64,000 nucleotides of DNA from Schistocerca nitens (taxonomy: Eukaryota > Arthropoda > Insecta > Orthoptera > Acrididae): the NCBI RefSeq assembly GCF_023898315.1, contig NC_064622.1, positions 272,047,503-272,111,502 of the forward strand, in the 5' to 3' direction. Below, piece by piece: positions 1 to 10,034 of this stretch. Numbering within the stretch: position 1 is the stretch's first letter; the number at the start of each line of letters is the position of its first letter. The notes under the pieces are model-generated. The model made no database searches. It was not told the origin of the DNA and saw only the letters and a list, made by a program, of their open reading frames with translations. The translations under genes and the position numbers were made by a program.

Positions 1-169
1 CTAGGCGCGCAGTCCGGAACCGTGGGACTGCTACGGTCGCAGGTTCGAATCCTGCCTCGGGCATGGACGTGTGTGATGTCCTTAGGTTAGTTAGGTTTAA
101 GTAGTTCTAAGTTCTAGGGGACTGATAACCACAGCAGTTGAGTCCCATAGTGCTCAGAGCCATTTTTTT
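1..169 (+). mobile_element. SINE1 copy a (tRNA-derived), 5' end cut by window edge
   Basis: A tRNA-derived SINE. The visible part begins inside the tRNA-like head and contains a perfect pol III B box (GGTTCGAATCC, about 43-53), then the family body with 'gatgtccttaggttag' and the 3' hairpin module (ggggact, 17-nt loop, agtccc) before 'gctcagagccattt'. It is followed directly by RTE sequence at 171, so it was probably inserted into that RTE copy. The other junction lies outside the window. The same family recurs at 4438-8151 (split), 4623, 9834, 21258, 24483 and, as a 52-bp tail, 40260. Confidence 0.9.
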
Positions 170-170
170 G

Positions 171-446
171 TAAATAGCCTTTCGCTCCCTGTATTTTACC
201 CCTTCCACCATGAGAATTTGAAAGAGAGTATTCCAGTCAAAATTGTCAAAAGCTTTCTCTAAGTCTACAAATGCTAGAAACGTAGGTTTCCCTTTCCTTA
301 ATCTATCATCTAAGATAAGTCGTAGGGTCAATATTGCCTCAGGTCTTCCAACATTTCTACGGAATCCAAACTAATCTTCCCCGAGGTCGACTTCTACCAG
401 TTTTTCCATTCGTCTGTAAAGAATTCGTGTTAGTATAACTGATATA
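171..446 (-). pseudogene. RTE-A LINE fragment (reverse transcriptase part)
   Basis: The minus strand encodes part of an RTE-type reverse transcriptase, including 'FLAFVDLEKAFDNFDWN', the palm motif A region. It is nearly identical in DNA to 5697-5955 and 61338-61600 of the two longer RTE-A copies. The segment is only about 275 bp and ends at 446 after a small internal deletion, so it is a truncated dead piece. Motif A Asp is present but motif C is absent from this piece. Confidence 0.85.
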
Positions 447-449
447 AGT

Positions 450-1736
450 GATTAATATTGCGAGATCACAGGTTAATGTGAAATGCTGGTGCATTAATAA
501 CCGACGTAACGGCCAGAATGTTGAATGCCATCATGTAAACTTGCATGCTTTGTGTTTTACACGTGCCGGACGTCATTTTCTGGGATGCAGTTCCCTGCCT
601 GTAGCACTTGGTCGGTCTATACATGAACTGTTAATGCTGTTGGTCTGTGATGGTATAGTTGTCGTCCAATGACGTCCCATATCTGCCCGACTGGAGACAG
701 ATCTGGTGATCGAATAGGCCAGGGAAACGTGTTGACGCTCTGTAGAGCATGTTGGGCTACAACAGCGGTATGTGGACGAGCGTTATCCTGCTGAAAAACA
801 CCATCTGCAATGCTGTCCATGAATGGCAGCATGACAGGTCAACTCACCAGACCGATGTACAAGTTTGCAGTCATGGTGCGTGGGATAACAACGAGAGTGC
901 TGCTGCTGTCATACGATATCGCACCTGCAGGTGTCGGTCCACTGTGTCCATAATGCAGACAGAGTGACTGCAGGCACTGAAATGGCCTCCTGCCCAACAC
1001 ACAGCCATCTCTGGCACCGAGCCAGAGCTGTCTCTCATTGGAAAACACAATGGACCTCCTGCCTGCCCTCCAATGATGTCCCGCTTGACACCACTGAAGT
1101 CGCAAATGATGGTGGTTTGGGGTCAGTAGAATGCACGATACGGGGCGTTTAGCTCGAAGATTTCCTTGAAATAACCGATTTGTCACAGTTTGGAGTATCA
1201 CTGTGGTACCAACTTCTGGGGAAACTGCTGCTTCAGATACAGTACGATGCAGCATGAACAATCTCCGAAGCCGCTGGTCTTTTCGTAGTGCCACGTGGCC
1301 GTCCGAAGGCCGGTCTTCTGGTGATCGTGCATTCTAGTGACCACCGCTGACGGCAATCATGTACAGTGGCTACATTTCTGCCGCTTCGCTCTTCAGTTTC
1401 GCAGAAGGAACATAAAGCTTCTCGTAGCCCTATTACACGACCTCGCTCAAACTCAGTGAAGTGTTGATAATGGCGTCTTTGTCGCCTTAAACATATTCCT
1501 GACTAACATCATCTCACCGCGTCCAATCTCAAAGGGAAGTAACGCTCGTGACCCTTACAGCATGTATTTAAAAGAAACCTAAATTGCATCCTCATAGCGG
1601 CGGTACTGGCGCCACTCCCATGCGACTGGCGCCAAGTTTCAATAGACATCACGTTTCATATACAGAAACACTTCTCTCAAGTTTTGTTTAAGTTGCACAA
1701 TTCTTTCTCGGTGTTGCGATTTTTTGCGTCGGTGTA
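450..1736 (-). pseudogene. Tc1-like DNA transposon relic, dead transposase
   Basis: Translating the minus strand in pieces gives a Tc1-type transposase. The N-terminal HTH region lies near 1440-1300 ('ERGRVIGLREA'), the middle at 1294-839 and the C-terminus at 832-617 ('FQQDNARPHTAVVAQHAL', 'SPDLSPVGQIW'). Frameshifts break the frame. Two catalytic positions are changed: the first Asp reads Asn in 'VFSNERQ', and the Glu of 'SPIE' reads Gly in 'SPVG'. One terminal repeat is visible at the right end (about 1690-1736, 'gtgttgcgattttttgcg'); the left end is eroded. Family identity is secure and the element is inactive. Confidence 0.85.
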
Positions 1737-1944
1737 TGTATAATGCTTGCGATGATTGTTGTTGAGAAATGAATGGACAGTACCGCATTAGCTTTTTATA
1801 TTACGAAATAACAAGTTTGCAAGAATATATAAACAAAAAAGTATTGCACTCAGGGATAAACGGAATGTACCTGCACTGTTTTGAGCAGATTGTACTTGTA
1901 TTCGGGATGATGGAGGCACCACTCTCCATTCCACCACCTCGATT

Positions 1945-1982
1945 TAAGGTTTCAGTGGATTCCCTAAATTACTTCAGGTCAA
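1945..1982 (+). repeat. Possible SINE3 fragment
   Basis: 'gattccctaaatt' with its surroundings resembles the complement of the SINE3 body motif 'gcgatttagggaaatc' seen at 35905-35918 and 37447-37460. It is short and diverged. The rest of 1737-2034 shows no recognisable feature. Confidence 0.4.
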
Positions 1983-2036
1983 TACACTGATATTTTCTGC
2001 GGCAGTTCCACAGTAGACCTGTAAGTTTCTGAAATA

Positions 2037-3458
2037 CACTCCTGGAAATGGAAAAAAGAACACATTGACACCGGTGTGTCAGACCCACCATACTTGCTCC
2101 GGACACTGCGAGAGGGCTGTACAAGCAATGATCACACGCACGGCACAGCGGACACACCAGGAACCGCGGTGTTGGCCGTCGAATGGCGCTAGCTGCGCAG
2201 CATTTGTGCACCGCCGCCGTCAGTGTCAGCCAGTTTGCCGTGGCATACGGAGCTCCATCGCAGTCTTTAACACTGGTAGCATGCCGCGACAGCGTGGACG
2301 TGAACCGTATGTGCAGTTGACGGACTTTGAGCGAGGGCGTATAGTGGGCATGAGGGAGGCCGGGTGGACGTACCGCCGAATTGCTCAACACGTGGGGCGT
2401 GAGGTCTCCACAGTACATCGATGTTGTCGCCAGTGGTCGGCGGAAGGTGCACGTGCCCGTCGACCTGGGACCGGACCGCAGCGACGCACGGATGCACGCC
2501 AAGACCGTAGGATCCTACGCAGTGCCGTAGGGGACCGCACCGCCACTTCCCAGCAAATTAGGGACACTGTTGCTCCTGGGGTATCGGCGAGGACCATTCG
2601 CACCCGTCTCCATGAAGCTGGGCTACGGTCCCGCACACCGTTAGGCCGTCTTCCGCTCACGCCCCAACATCGTGCAGCCCGCCTCCAGTGGTGTCGCGAC
2701 AGGCGTGAATGGAGGGACGAATGGAGACGTGTCGTCTTCAGCGATGAGAGTCGCTTCTGCCTTGGTGCCAATGATGGTCGTATGCGTGTTTGGCGCCGTG
2801 CAGGTGAGCGCCACAATCAGGACTGCATACGACCGAGGCACACAGGGCCAACACCCGGCATCATGGTGTGGGGAGCGATCTCCTACACTGGCCGTACACC
2901 ACTGGTGATCGTCGAGGGGACACTGAATAGTGCACGGTACATCCAAACCGTCATCGAACCCATCGTTCTACCATTCCTAGACCGGCAAGGGAACTTGCTG
3001 TTCCAACAGGACAATGCACGTCCGCATGTATCCCGTGCCACCCAACGTGCTCTAGAAGGTGTAAGTCAACTACCCTGGCCAGCAAGATCTCCGGATGTGT
3101 CCCCCATTGAGCATGTTTGGGACTGGATGAAGCGTCGTCTCACGCGGTCTGCACGTCCAGCACGAACGCTGGTCCAACTGAGGCGCCAGGTGGAAATGGC
3201 ATGGCAAGCCGTTCCACAGGACTACATCCAGCATCTCTACGATCGTCTCCATGGGAGAATAGCAGCCTGCATTGCTGCGAAAGGTGGATATACACTGTAC
3301 TAGTGCCGACATTGTGCATGCTCTGTTGCCTGTGTCTATGTGCCTGTGGTTCTGTCAGTGTGATCATGTGATGTATCTGACCCCAGGAATGTGTCAATAA
3401 AGTTTCCCCTTCCTGGGAAAATGAATTCACGGTGTTCTTATTTCAATTTCCAGGAGTG
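2037..3458 (+). mobile_element. Tc1-like element, copy 1 (1422 bp, complete)
   Basis: A complete Tc1/mariner-superfamily element bounded by TA dinucleotides (2035-2036 and 3459-3460), the standard target duplication. Its terminal inverted repeats are about 27 bp, starting CACTCCTGGAAAT, with two mismatches between the ends. It encodes one transposase on the plus strand. A polyadenylation-like 'caataaag' sits near 3395, before the right repeat. Copies at 30102 and 43043 are nearly identical over the full length, which implies recent transposition. Confidence 0.95.
2281..3303 (+). CDS. Tc1-like transposase, copy 1 (340 aa, intact)
   Basis: DDE transposase expected to cut and paste its own element in the nucleus. 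The ATG at 2281 gives 340 aa, the usual Tc1 length; the frame is open for 72 more codons upstream into the left repeat, but that stretch is not transposase-like. An HTH DNA-binding region spans about residues 11-55 ('DFERGRIVGMREAG'), followed by a basic GRPR-like stretch at 59-69. The catalytic triad is D155 ('VFSDESRF'), D244 ('FQQDNARPH') and E277 ('SPIEHVW'). The second Asp and the Glu are separated by 32 residues, not the 34 typical of Tc1. This copy has Val in 'SPDVSP' where copies 2 and 3 have Leu, and Thr109 where they have Asn. No disabling change is visible. Confidence 0.93.
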   Translation: MPRQRGREPYVQLTDFERGRIVGMREAGWTYRRIAQHVGREVSTVHRCCRQWSAEGARARRPGTGPQRRTDARQDRRILRSAVGDRTATSQQIRDTVAPGVSARTIRTRLHEAGLRSRTPLGRLPLTPQHRAARLQWCRDRREWRDEWRRVVFSDESRFCLGANDGRMRVWRRAGERHNQDCIRPRHTGPTPGIMVWGAISYTGRTPLVIVEGTLNSARYIQTVIEPIVLPFLDRQGNLLFQQDNARPHVSRATQRALEGVSQLPWPARSPDVSPIEHVWDWMKRRLTRSARPARTLVQLRRQVEMAWQAVPQDYIQHLYDRLHGRIAACIAAKGGYTLY

Positions 3459-3462
3459 TAGT

Positions 3463-3547
3463 TTCTACTTCCTCAGTCAGTTTTTACTAATATTTAATTA
3501 ATACCATCTAATTAAATATTAGTAAGTAGTTACTGAAGGAGTAAAAA
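3463..3547. repeat. AT-rich imperfect palindrome
   Basis: Perfect 17-bp arms (3484-3500 and 3509-3525, 'ttactaatatttaatta') flank an 8-bp spacer. Looser pairing continues outward to about 3463 and 3547. It abuts the right end of Tc1 copy 1. It may be a remnant of a small foldback element; no target duplication could be assigned. Confidence 0.55.
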
Positions 3548-4437
3548 TTGTTTCACACATTTGCTGTTCATTCGTAGTACCTGAAACATGCCATATAACA
3601 TAGATAAATTTAATACCTGTAAGTACACTCATGCTCATAAATTAAGGATAATGCTGATACATGGTGAAACAACGCTCTGGTGGGCGGTTTGCGGGTTTAA
3701 GTCACCTCGGGGTATGACCATGCGGTGCATTTGACCTGCGGTCGTCGCACGGTGGCGCTGGCAGCAGTCCACATACGCAGAGGTATGTTGGTGCATGTCA
3801 GAGTTCGGTGCAGCGAGTAAGCGTGCACACATTTTCAGACGTGCTAATGGTGACTGTGTGCTGAAAATGGCTGAAAGAACATATATTGATTATGTTATGA
3901 GGGATAGAATACTAGGGCGACTGGAGGCTGCTCAAACACAGCAGGTCGTAACACGGACCCTCCGTGTACCACAAAGTGTGATCTCAAGATTATGGCAACG
4001 ATTCCAGCAGACAGGAAACGTGTCCAGACGCTACAGTACAGAACGTCCACAGCGTACAACACCACAAGAAGACCGACGTCTCACCATCAGTGCCTGCAGA
4101 CGGCCACGGAGTACTGCAGGTAGCCTTGCTCGGGACCTAACTGCAGCCACTGGAACAGTTGTCTTCAGACACGCAGTCTACAGACATTGTTTATTCCCCC
4201 GGAGACCTGCGAGGTGCATTCCACTGACCCCTGTTGACAGGAGAACCCGTGAAGCCTGGTGTCAAGAACACAGTATATGGTCATTGGAACAGTGGTCCCA
4301 GGTTATGTTCACGGACGAGTCCAGGTATAGTTTGAACACTGATTCTCGCCAGGTTTTCATCTGGCGTGAACCAGGAACCACATACCAACCACTTAATGTC
4401 CTTGTAAGGGACCTGTATGGAGGTCGTGGTTTGATGG

Positions 4438-4508
4438 TTCAAAAATGGTTCAAATGGCCCTGAGCACTATGGGACTTAACATCTGAGGTCATCAGTTCCC
4501 TAGAACTT
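4438..4508 (-). mobile_element. SINE1 copy c, 3' half (rest at 8010-8151)
   Basis: The minus-strand SINE1 3' end, beginning with the tail 'ttcaaaaatggttcaaatgg' and running through the hairpin module. It is cut at 4508 by the RTE insertion and resumes at 8010. The 10-bp duplication of Tc1 sequence on its outer sides shows it inserted into the transposase gene. Confidence 0.92.
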
Positions 4509-4527
4509 GTTGTTGTTGTTGTGGTCT

Positions 4528-7500
4528 TCAGTCCAGGGATTGGTTTGATGCAGCTCTCCATGCTACTCTATCCTGTGCAAGCTTCTTCATCTCCCAGTAC
4601 CTACTGCAACCTACATCCTTCTAGCCGGCCGCGGTGGTCTAGCGGTTCTGGCGCTGCAGTCCGGAACCGCGGGACTGCTACGGTCGCAGGTTCGAATCCT
4701 GCCTCGGGCATGGGTGTGTGTGATGTCCTTAGGTTAGTTAGGTTTAAGTAGTTCTAAGTTCTAGGGGACTTATGACCTAAGATGTTGAGTCCCATAGTGC
4801 TCAGAGCCATTTGAACCTACATCCTTCTGAATCTGCTTAGTGTATTCATCTCTTTGTCTCCCCCTACGATTTTTACCCTCCACGATGCCCTCCAATACTA
4901 AATTGGTGATCCCTTGATGCCTCAGAACATGTTCTACCAACCGATCCCTCCTTCTAGTCGAGTTGTGCCACAAACTTCTCTTCTCCCCAATCCTATTCAG
5001 TACCTCCTCATTAGTTATGTGATCTACCCATCTAATCTTCTGCATTCTTCTGTAGCACCACATTTCGAAAGCTTCTATTCTCTTCTTGTCCAAACTATTT
5101 ACCGTCCATGTTTCACTTCCATACATGGCTACACTCCATACAAATACTTTCAGAAATGACTTCCTGACACTTAAATCTATACTCGATGTTAACAAATTTC
5201 TCTTCTTCAGAAACGTTTTCCTTGCCATTGCCAGTCTACATTTTATATCCTCTCTACTTCGACCACCATCGGTTATTTTGCTCCCCAAATAGCAAAACTC
5301 CTTTACTACTTTAAGTGTCTCATTTCCTAATCTAATACCCTCAACATCACCCGAATTAATTCGACTACAATCCATTATCCTCGTTTTGCTTTTGTTGATG
5401 TTCATCTTATATCCTCCCTTCAAGACACCATCCATTCCGTTCAACTGCTCTTCCAAGTCCTTTGCTGTCTCTGACAGAATTACAATGTCATCGGCGAACC
5501 TCAAAGTTTTTATTTCTTCTCCATGGATTTTAATACCTACTCCGAATTTTTCTTTTGTTTCCTTTACTGCTTGCTCAATATACAGATTGAATAACATCGG
5601 GGAGAGGCTACAACCCTGTCTTACTCCCTTCCTAACCGCTGCTTCCCTCTCATGTCCCTCGACTCTTATAACTGCCATCTGGTTTCTGTACAAATTTTAA
5701 ATAGCCTTTCGCTCCCTGTATTTTACCCCTGCCACCTTCAGAATTTGAAAGAGAGTATTCCAGTCAACATTGTCAAAAGCTTTCTCTAAGTCTACAAATG
5801 CTAGAAACGTAGGTTTCCTTAATCTTTCTTCTAAGGTAAGTCGTAAGGTCAGTATTGCCTCACGTGTTCCAGCATTTCTACGGTATCCAAACTGATCATC
5901 CCCGAGGCCGGCTTCTACTAGTTTTTCCATTCGTCTGTAAAGAATTCGTGTTAGTATTTTGCAGCTGTGGCTTATTAAACTGATTGTCCGGTAATTTTCA
6001 TATCTGTCAACACCTGCTTTCTTTGGGATTGGAATTATTATATTCTTCTTGAAGGCTGAGGGTATTTCACCTCTTTCATACATCTTGGTCACCAGATGGT
6101 AGAGTTTTGTCAGGACTGGCTCTCCCAAGGCCGTCAGTAGTTCCAATGGAATGTTGTCTACTCCGGGGGCCTTGTTTCGACTCAGGTCTTTCAGTGCTCT
6201 GTCAAACTCTTCACGCAGTATCGTATCTCCCATTTCATCTTCATCTACATCCTCTTCCATTTCCATAATATTGTCCTCATGTACATCGCCCTTGTATAGA
6301 CCCTCTATATACTCATTCCACCTTTCTGCTTTCCCTTCTTTGCTTAGAACTGGGTTGCCATCTGAGCTCTTGATATTCATACAAGTGGTTCTCTTCTCTC
6401 CAAAGGTCTCTTTAATTTTCCTGTAGGCAGTATCTATCTTACCCCTAGTGAGAAAAGCCTCTACATCCTTACATTTGTCCTCTAGCCATCCCTGCTTAGC
6501 CATTTTGCACTTCCTGTCGATCTCCTTTTTGAGACGTTTGTATTCCTTTTTGCCTGCTTCATTTACTGCATTTTTATATTTTCTCCTTTCATCAATTAAA
6601 TTCAATATTTCTTCTGTTACCCAAAGATTTCTACTAGCCCTCGTATTTTTACCTATTTGATCCTCTGCTGCCTTCACTATTTCATCCCTCAAAGCTACCC
6701 ATTCCTCTTCTACTGTATTTCTTTCCCCCATTCCTGTCAATTGTTCCCTTATGCTCTCCCTGAAACTCTGTACAACCTCTGGTTCTTTCAGTTTATCCAG
6801 GTCCCATCTCCTTAAATTCCCACCTTTTTGCAGTTTCTTCAGTTTCAATCTGCAGTTCATAACCAATAGATTGTGGTCAGAATCCACATCTGCCCCTGGA
6901 AATGTCTTACAATTTAAAACCTGGTTGCTAAATCTCTGTCTTACCATTATATAATCTATCTGATACCTTTTAGTATCTCCAGGGTTCTTCCATGTATACA
7001 ACCTTCTTTCACGATTCTTAAACCAAGTGTTAGCTATGATTAAGTTATGCTCTGTGCAAAATTCTACCAGACGGCTTCCTCTTTCATTTCTCTCCCGCAA
7101 TCCATATTCACCCACTACGTTCCCTTCTCTCCCTTTTCCTACTCTCGAATTCCAGTCACCCATGACTATTAAATTTTCGTCACCCTTCACTATCTGAATA
7201 ATTTCTTTTATCTCATCATACATTTCTTCAATTTCTTCGTCATCTGCAGAGCTAGTTGGCATATAAACTTGTAGTACTGTACTAGGTGTGGGCTTCGTAT
7301 CTATCTTGGCCACAATAATGCGTTCACTATGCTGTTTGTAGTAGCTTACCCGCATTCCTATTTTCCTATTCATTATTAAACCTACTCCTGCATTACCCCT
7401 ATTTGACTTATTGTTCATAACCCTGTAGTCACCTGACCAGAAGTCTTGTTCCTCCTGCCACCGAACTTCACTAATTCCCACTATATCTATCTTTAACCTA

Positions 7501-7691
7501 TTCATTTTCCTTTTTAAATTTTCTAACCTACCTGCCCGATTAAGGGATCTGACATTCCACGCTCCGATCAGTAGAATGCCAGTTTTCTTTCTCCTGATAA
7601 CGACATCCTCTTGAGTAGTCCCCGCCCGGAGATCCGAATGGGGGACTATTTTACCTCCGGAATATTTTACCCAAGAGGACGCCATCATCAT
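4528..7691 (-). pseudogene. RTE-A endonuclease-reverse transcriptase, one nonsense codon plus SINE insertion
   Basis: Without the SINE and one copy of its duplication the frame is 986 codons. The N-terminal apurinic-type endonuclease shows 'GAWNVRSL', 'ISEVRW', 'VMGDWNSRVG' and 'SDHNLLV'. The reverse transcriptase shows 'VDLEKAFDNVDW', 'GVRQGCSLSPMLFNLY' and 'LRFADDIVILSE', which holds the catalytic FADD. The C-terminus carries 'MYGSETWTV', typical of RTE. The frame has a single TAA at 5697-5699 where the copy near 61345 has TAC (Tyr). The 3' part is also split by a SINE at 4623. The natural stop is TGA at 4528-4530. Together these changes make it non-functional as it stands. Confidence 0.92.
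4623..4813 (+). mobile_element. SINE1 copy b, full length, inside RTE-A ORF
   Basis: A complete 191-bp SINE1 starting 'agccggccgcggtggtc' with A-box-like 'tggtctagcgg' and B box GGTTCGAATCC. It is flanked by a perfect 15-bp duplication 'aacctacatccttct' (4608-4622 and 4814-4828), the signature of LINE-driven insertion. It interrupts the last codons of the RTE ORF. Confidence 0.95.
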
Positions 7692-8009
7692 TTAATCATA
7701 CAGTAAAGCTGCATGCCCTCGAGAAAAATTACGGCCGTAGTTTCCCCTTGCTTTCAGCCGTTCGCAGTACCAGCACAGCAAGGCCGTTTTGGTTATTGTT
7801 ACAAGGCCAGATCAGTCAATCATCCAGACTGTTGCCCCTGCAACTACTGAAAAGGCTGCTTCCCCTCTTCAGTAACCACACGTTTGTCTGGCCTCTCAAC
7901 AGATACCCCTCCGTTGTGGTTGTACCTACGGTACGGCTATCTGTATCGCTGAGGCTCGCAAGCCTCCCCACCAACGGCAAGGTCCATGGTTCATGGGGGG
8001 GGGGGGGGG

Positions 8010-8151
8010 CTAGAACTTAGAACTACTTAAAACTAACCAACCTAAGGACATCACATACATCTATACCCGAGGCAGGATTCGAACCTGCGACCGTAGCAGT
8101 CGCGCGGCCCCGGACTGAAACGCCTAGAAGCGCTCGTCTACCGCGGCCAGC
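8010..8151 (-). mobile_element. SINE1 copy c, 5' half
   Basis: Continuation of the SINE cut at 4508. It contains the tRNA-like head on the minus strand (complement of the B box near 8080-8090) and ends at 8151 with 'ccgcggccag', the complement of the SINE start. Then comes the second copy of 'ggtttgatgg'. Confidence 0.92.
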
Positions 8152-8833
8152 GGTTTGATGGTGTGGGGTGGGATTATGATTGGTGCACGTACACCCCTGA
8201 ATGTCTTTGACAGAGGAACTGTAACAGGTAAGGTGTATCGGGACGTCGTTTTGCACCAGTTTGTCTACCTTTTCAGGGGTACAGTGGGTCCCACGTTCCT
8301 CCTGTTGGATGATGACGCACGGCCCCATCGAGCTGCCGTCGTGGAGGAGTACCTTGAAACAGAAGATATCAGGCGAATGGAGTGGCCTGCCTGTTCTCCA
8401 GACCTAAACCCCATCGAGCCGTCTGGGATGCTCTCGGTCGATGTATCGCTGCACGTCTTAACACCCCTAGGACACTTCAGGAGCTCCGGCAGGCACTGGT
8501 GCAAGAATGGGAGGCTATACCCCAGCAGCTGCTCGACCATCTGGTCCAGACTATGCCAACCCATTGTGCGGACAGCGTACGTGTGCATGGTGATCATATC
8601 CCATACTGATGTTAAGGTACATGCGCAGGTATCAGTGGCGTTTTGTAGCACATGTGTTTCGGGACGGTTTTCTCAACTTATCACCATTACCGTGGACTTA
8701 CAGATCTGTGTCGTGTGTCTGCCGTATGTGCCTATGCTATTACCGCCAGTTTTGTGTAGTGCCACGTTGTGTGGCACGACATTCTGCAATTATCCTTAAT
8801 CTATGAGCATGAGTGTATATAAATGCGTGTATG

Positions 8834-9410
8834 TATATAGGGTGTGCCAGAAGTATTGCGACAAAGTTCGAGGAGGTGTAGAGGGTGTCTTGAAGAACAA
8901 ATCGACGATAGGAACCTGTGTGCTACGTGGCGTCGTAGTTATAGGCACCGTCGTCTGCCTCTACGCCACCACTTCGGCAGCCAACGCGACGTTGTATACC
9001 GAAAATAATTATAGGTTCTAGAGGGTTCCCTTAGAAAAGAGTATTGTGGGTGATAATTCATGTCCGGAACGTCACCCACAGAGCGACAGAGCATCGCATT
9101 CATAGGAGGAAAGGCCTGTATACGCAGCAGAAAGCTCCATCTTCTCCACTGGCGACCGTGGTAAGCAGTCGCGATCGCTGGGTAACAAACAGCACTGTGA
9201 GATGTTCTGCCGACGGCCCGTCAGTTTTCCAAGTCAAGTTTGCTGCTGAAAGGATGGCCTAATGGTCGAGGCCGGCGCATGTAACTTCGACGCTCTATAG
9301 CGCTGTTGGACGAAGTTTCCGCAGACGGGTTCCTATTCTCGATTTGTTCCTCTTGACACCTTCTAAAACTTCTCGAACCTTGTCGCAACATTTCTGAGAC
9401 GCGCTGTATA
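8834..9410. mobile_element. MITE with 83-bp terminal inverted repeats
   Basis: The arms 8834-8916 and 9328-9410 are inverted repeats of equal length with scattered mismatches; both contain 'ttgcgacaa' and 'aacaaatcga'. The 411-bp centre has no transposase-like frame. The target duplication is not clear (possibly TA-rich), so the superfamily is unassigned. Confidence 0.8.
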
Positions 9411-9833
9411 GTTATGATTTTTTGGCATTTATCTGGTAATAAATATGCAACCAGTCCCTTTTTTATGATTTGTACAACCATGAATATGTTTTCAAGCCAC
9501 TGTAGACTCATCAGCAGATGAGGTGTTACAAGAACATTATGTTGTGGACCAAGTGCAGCTAAATGCAGTGCTCGTGCTGCTAGCGGAAATGACGCAAATG
9601 TAGTAATCGGTGACGAAACATTTACGAACCCGAGAGTTTTTTATGTTTTACGTACTTACAGTGCACTGCCTTGTGGTAGCCATATCAGACTGCTTCTTAT
9701 AACGTGCATTATTAAGCTCTGTACACAAATAAACACAGTATTTAGCTACACATGGTTTGACACTGATTCACAGGATGTAAGCATTGGATGATTTTACAAA
9801 GAATGTGGATATGATAGATATTACATTTTACTA
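9411..9833. repeat. Dispersed repeat (about 9425-9510), then anonymous DNA
   Basis: 9425-9510 matches 22515-22605 in inverted orientation; shared words include 'ttattaccagataa' and 'gcttgaaaacat'. No terminal structure or frame was seen. The remainder to 9833 holds nothing I recognise. Confidence 0.6.
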
Positions 9834-10034
9834 GCCGGCCGGGGTGGCCGAGCGGTTCTAGGCATTATAGTCTGGAACCGCGCGACCGCTACGGTCGCAG
9901 GTTCGAATCCTGCCTCGGGCATGGATGTGTGTGATGTCCTTAGGTTAGTTAGGTTTAAGTAGTTCTAAGTTTTAGGGGACTGATGACCACAGCAGTTAAG
10001 TCCCATAGTGCTCAGAGCCATTTGAACCATTTGT
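9834..10034 (+). mobile_element. SINE1 copy d, full length
   Basis: A full-length SINE1, from 'agccggccggggtggccg' through the B box (about 9899-9909) and the 3' hairpin to 'gagccatttgaacc'. No convincing target duplication, so it is older or eroded at the flanks. Confidence 0.9.

Larger units (their letters stand above)
4509..8009 (-). mobile_element. RTE-A LINE, copy 1, near full length
   Basis: A non-LTR retrotransposon inserted in SINE1 copy c, with a 9-bp target duplication 'ctagaactt' (4500-4508 and 8010-8018). On the minus strand it starts at 8009 with a run of 15 C, then a 5' region of about 300 bp, one long ORF, and a 3' end tailing in (AAC)n repeats (about 4509-4521). About 3.3 kb without the inner SINE. 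Other RTE-A pieces lie at 171-446 and 54158-63652. Confidence 0.93.
3867..8609 (+). pseudogene. DD34E Tc1-like transposase, split and frameshifted
   Basis: The coding parts are 3867-4437 and 8162-8609. Joining them conceptually gives 1019 nt, one short of 340 codons. The start chosen is the ATG of 'MAERTYIDYVMRD'. An HTH region ('RVPQSVISRLWQRF') is followed by 'VMFTDESRY' (first Asp), 'LLDDDARPH' (second Asp) and 'SPDLNPIE' (Glu), with 34 residues between the last two. Just after the Glu codon (about 8418) one base is missing, so 'VWDALGRCIAARL' continues in another frame to the stop at 8607-8609. Apart from the insertion and this deletion the frame is well preserved. Confidence 0.9.
3626..8815 (+). 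mobile_element. DD34E Tc1-like element, interrupted by nested insertions
   Basis: The terminal repeats are recognisable at both ends: 'cactcatgctcataaatt' from 3626, and its complement ending 'atgagcatgagtg' at 8815, each next to TA. The element proper is 3626-4437 plus 8162-8815. Between them lie a SINE, an RTE LINE and a second SINE. The host sequence rejoins exactly across the 10-bp duplication 'ggtttgatgg' (4428-4437 and 8152-8161). It is a separate lineage from the 1422-bp Tc1 family. Confidence 0.92.

Noticed and set aside
2385..2816. Minus-strand frames inside the Tc1 elements (also 30450-30836 and 43391-43822)
   Set aside because: They lie opposite the well-conserved transposase, are GC-driven and have no recognisable domain.
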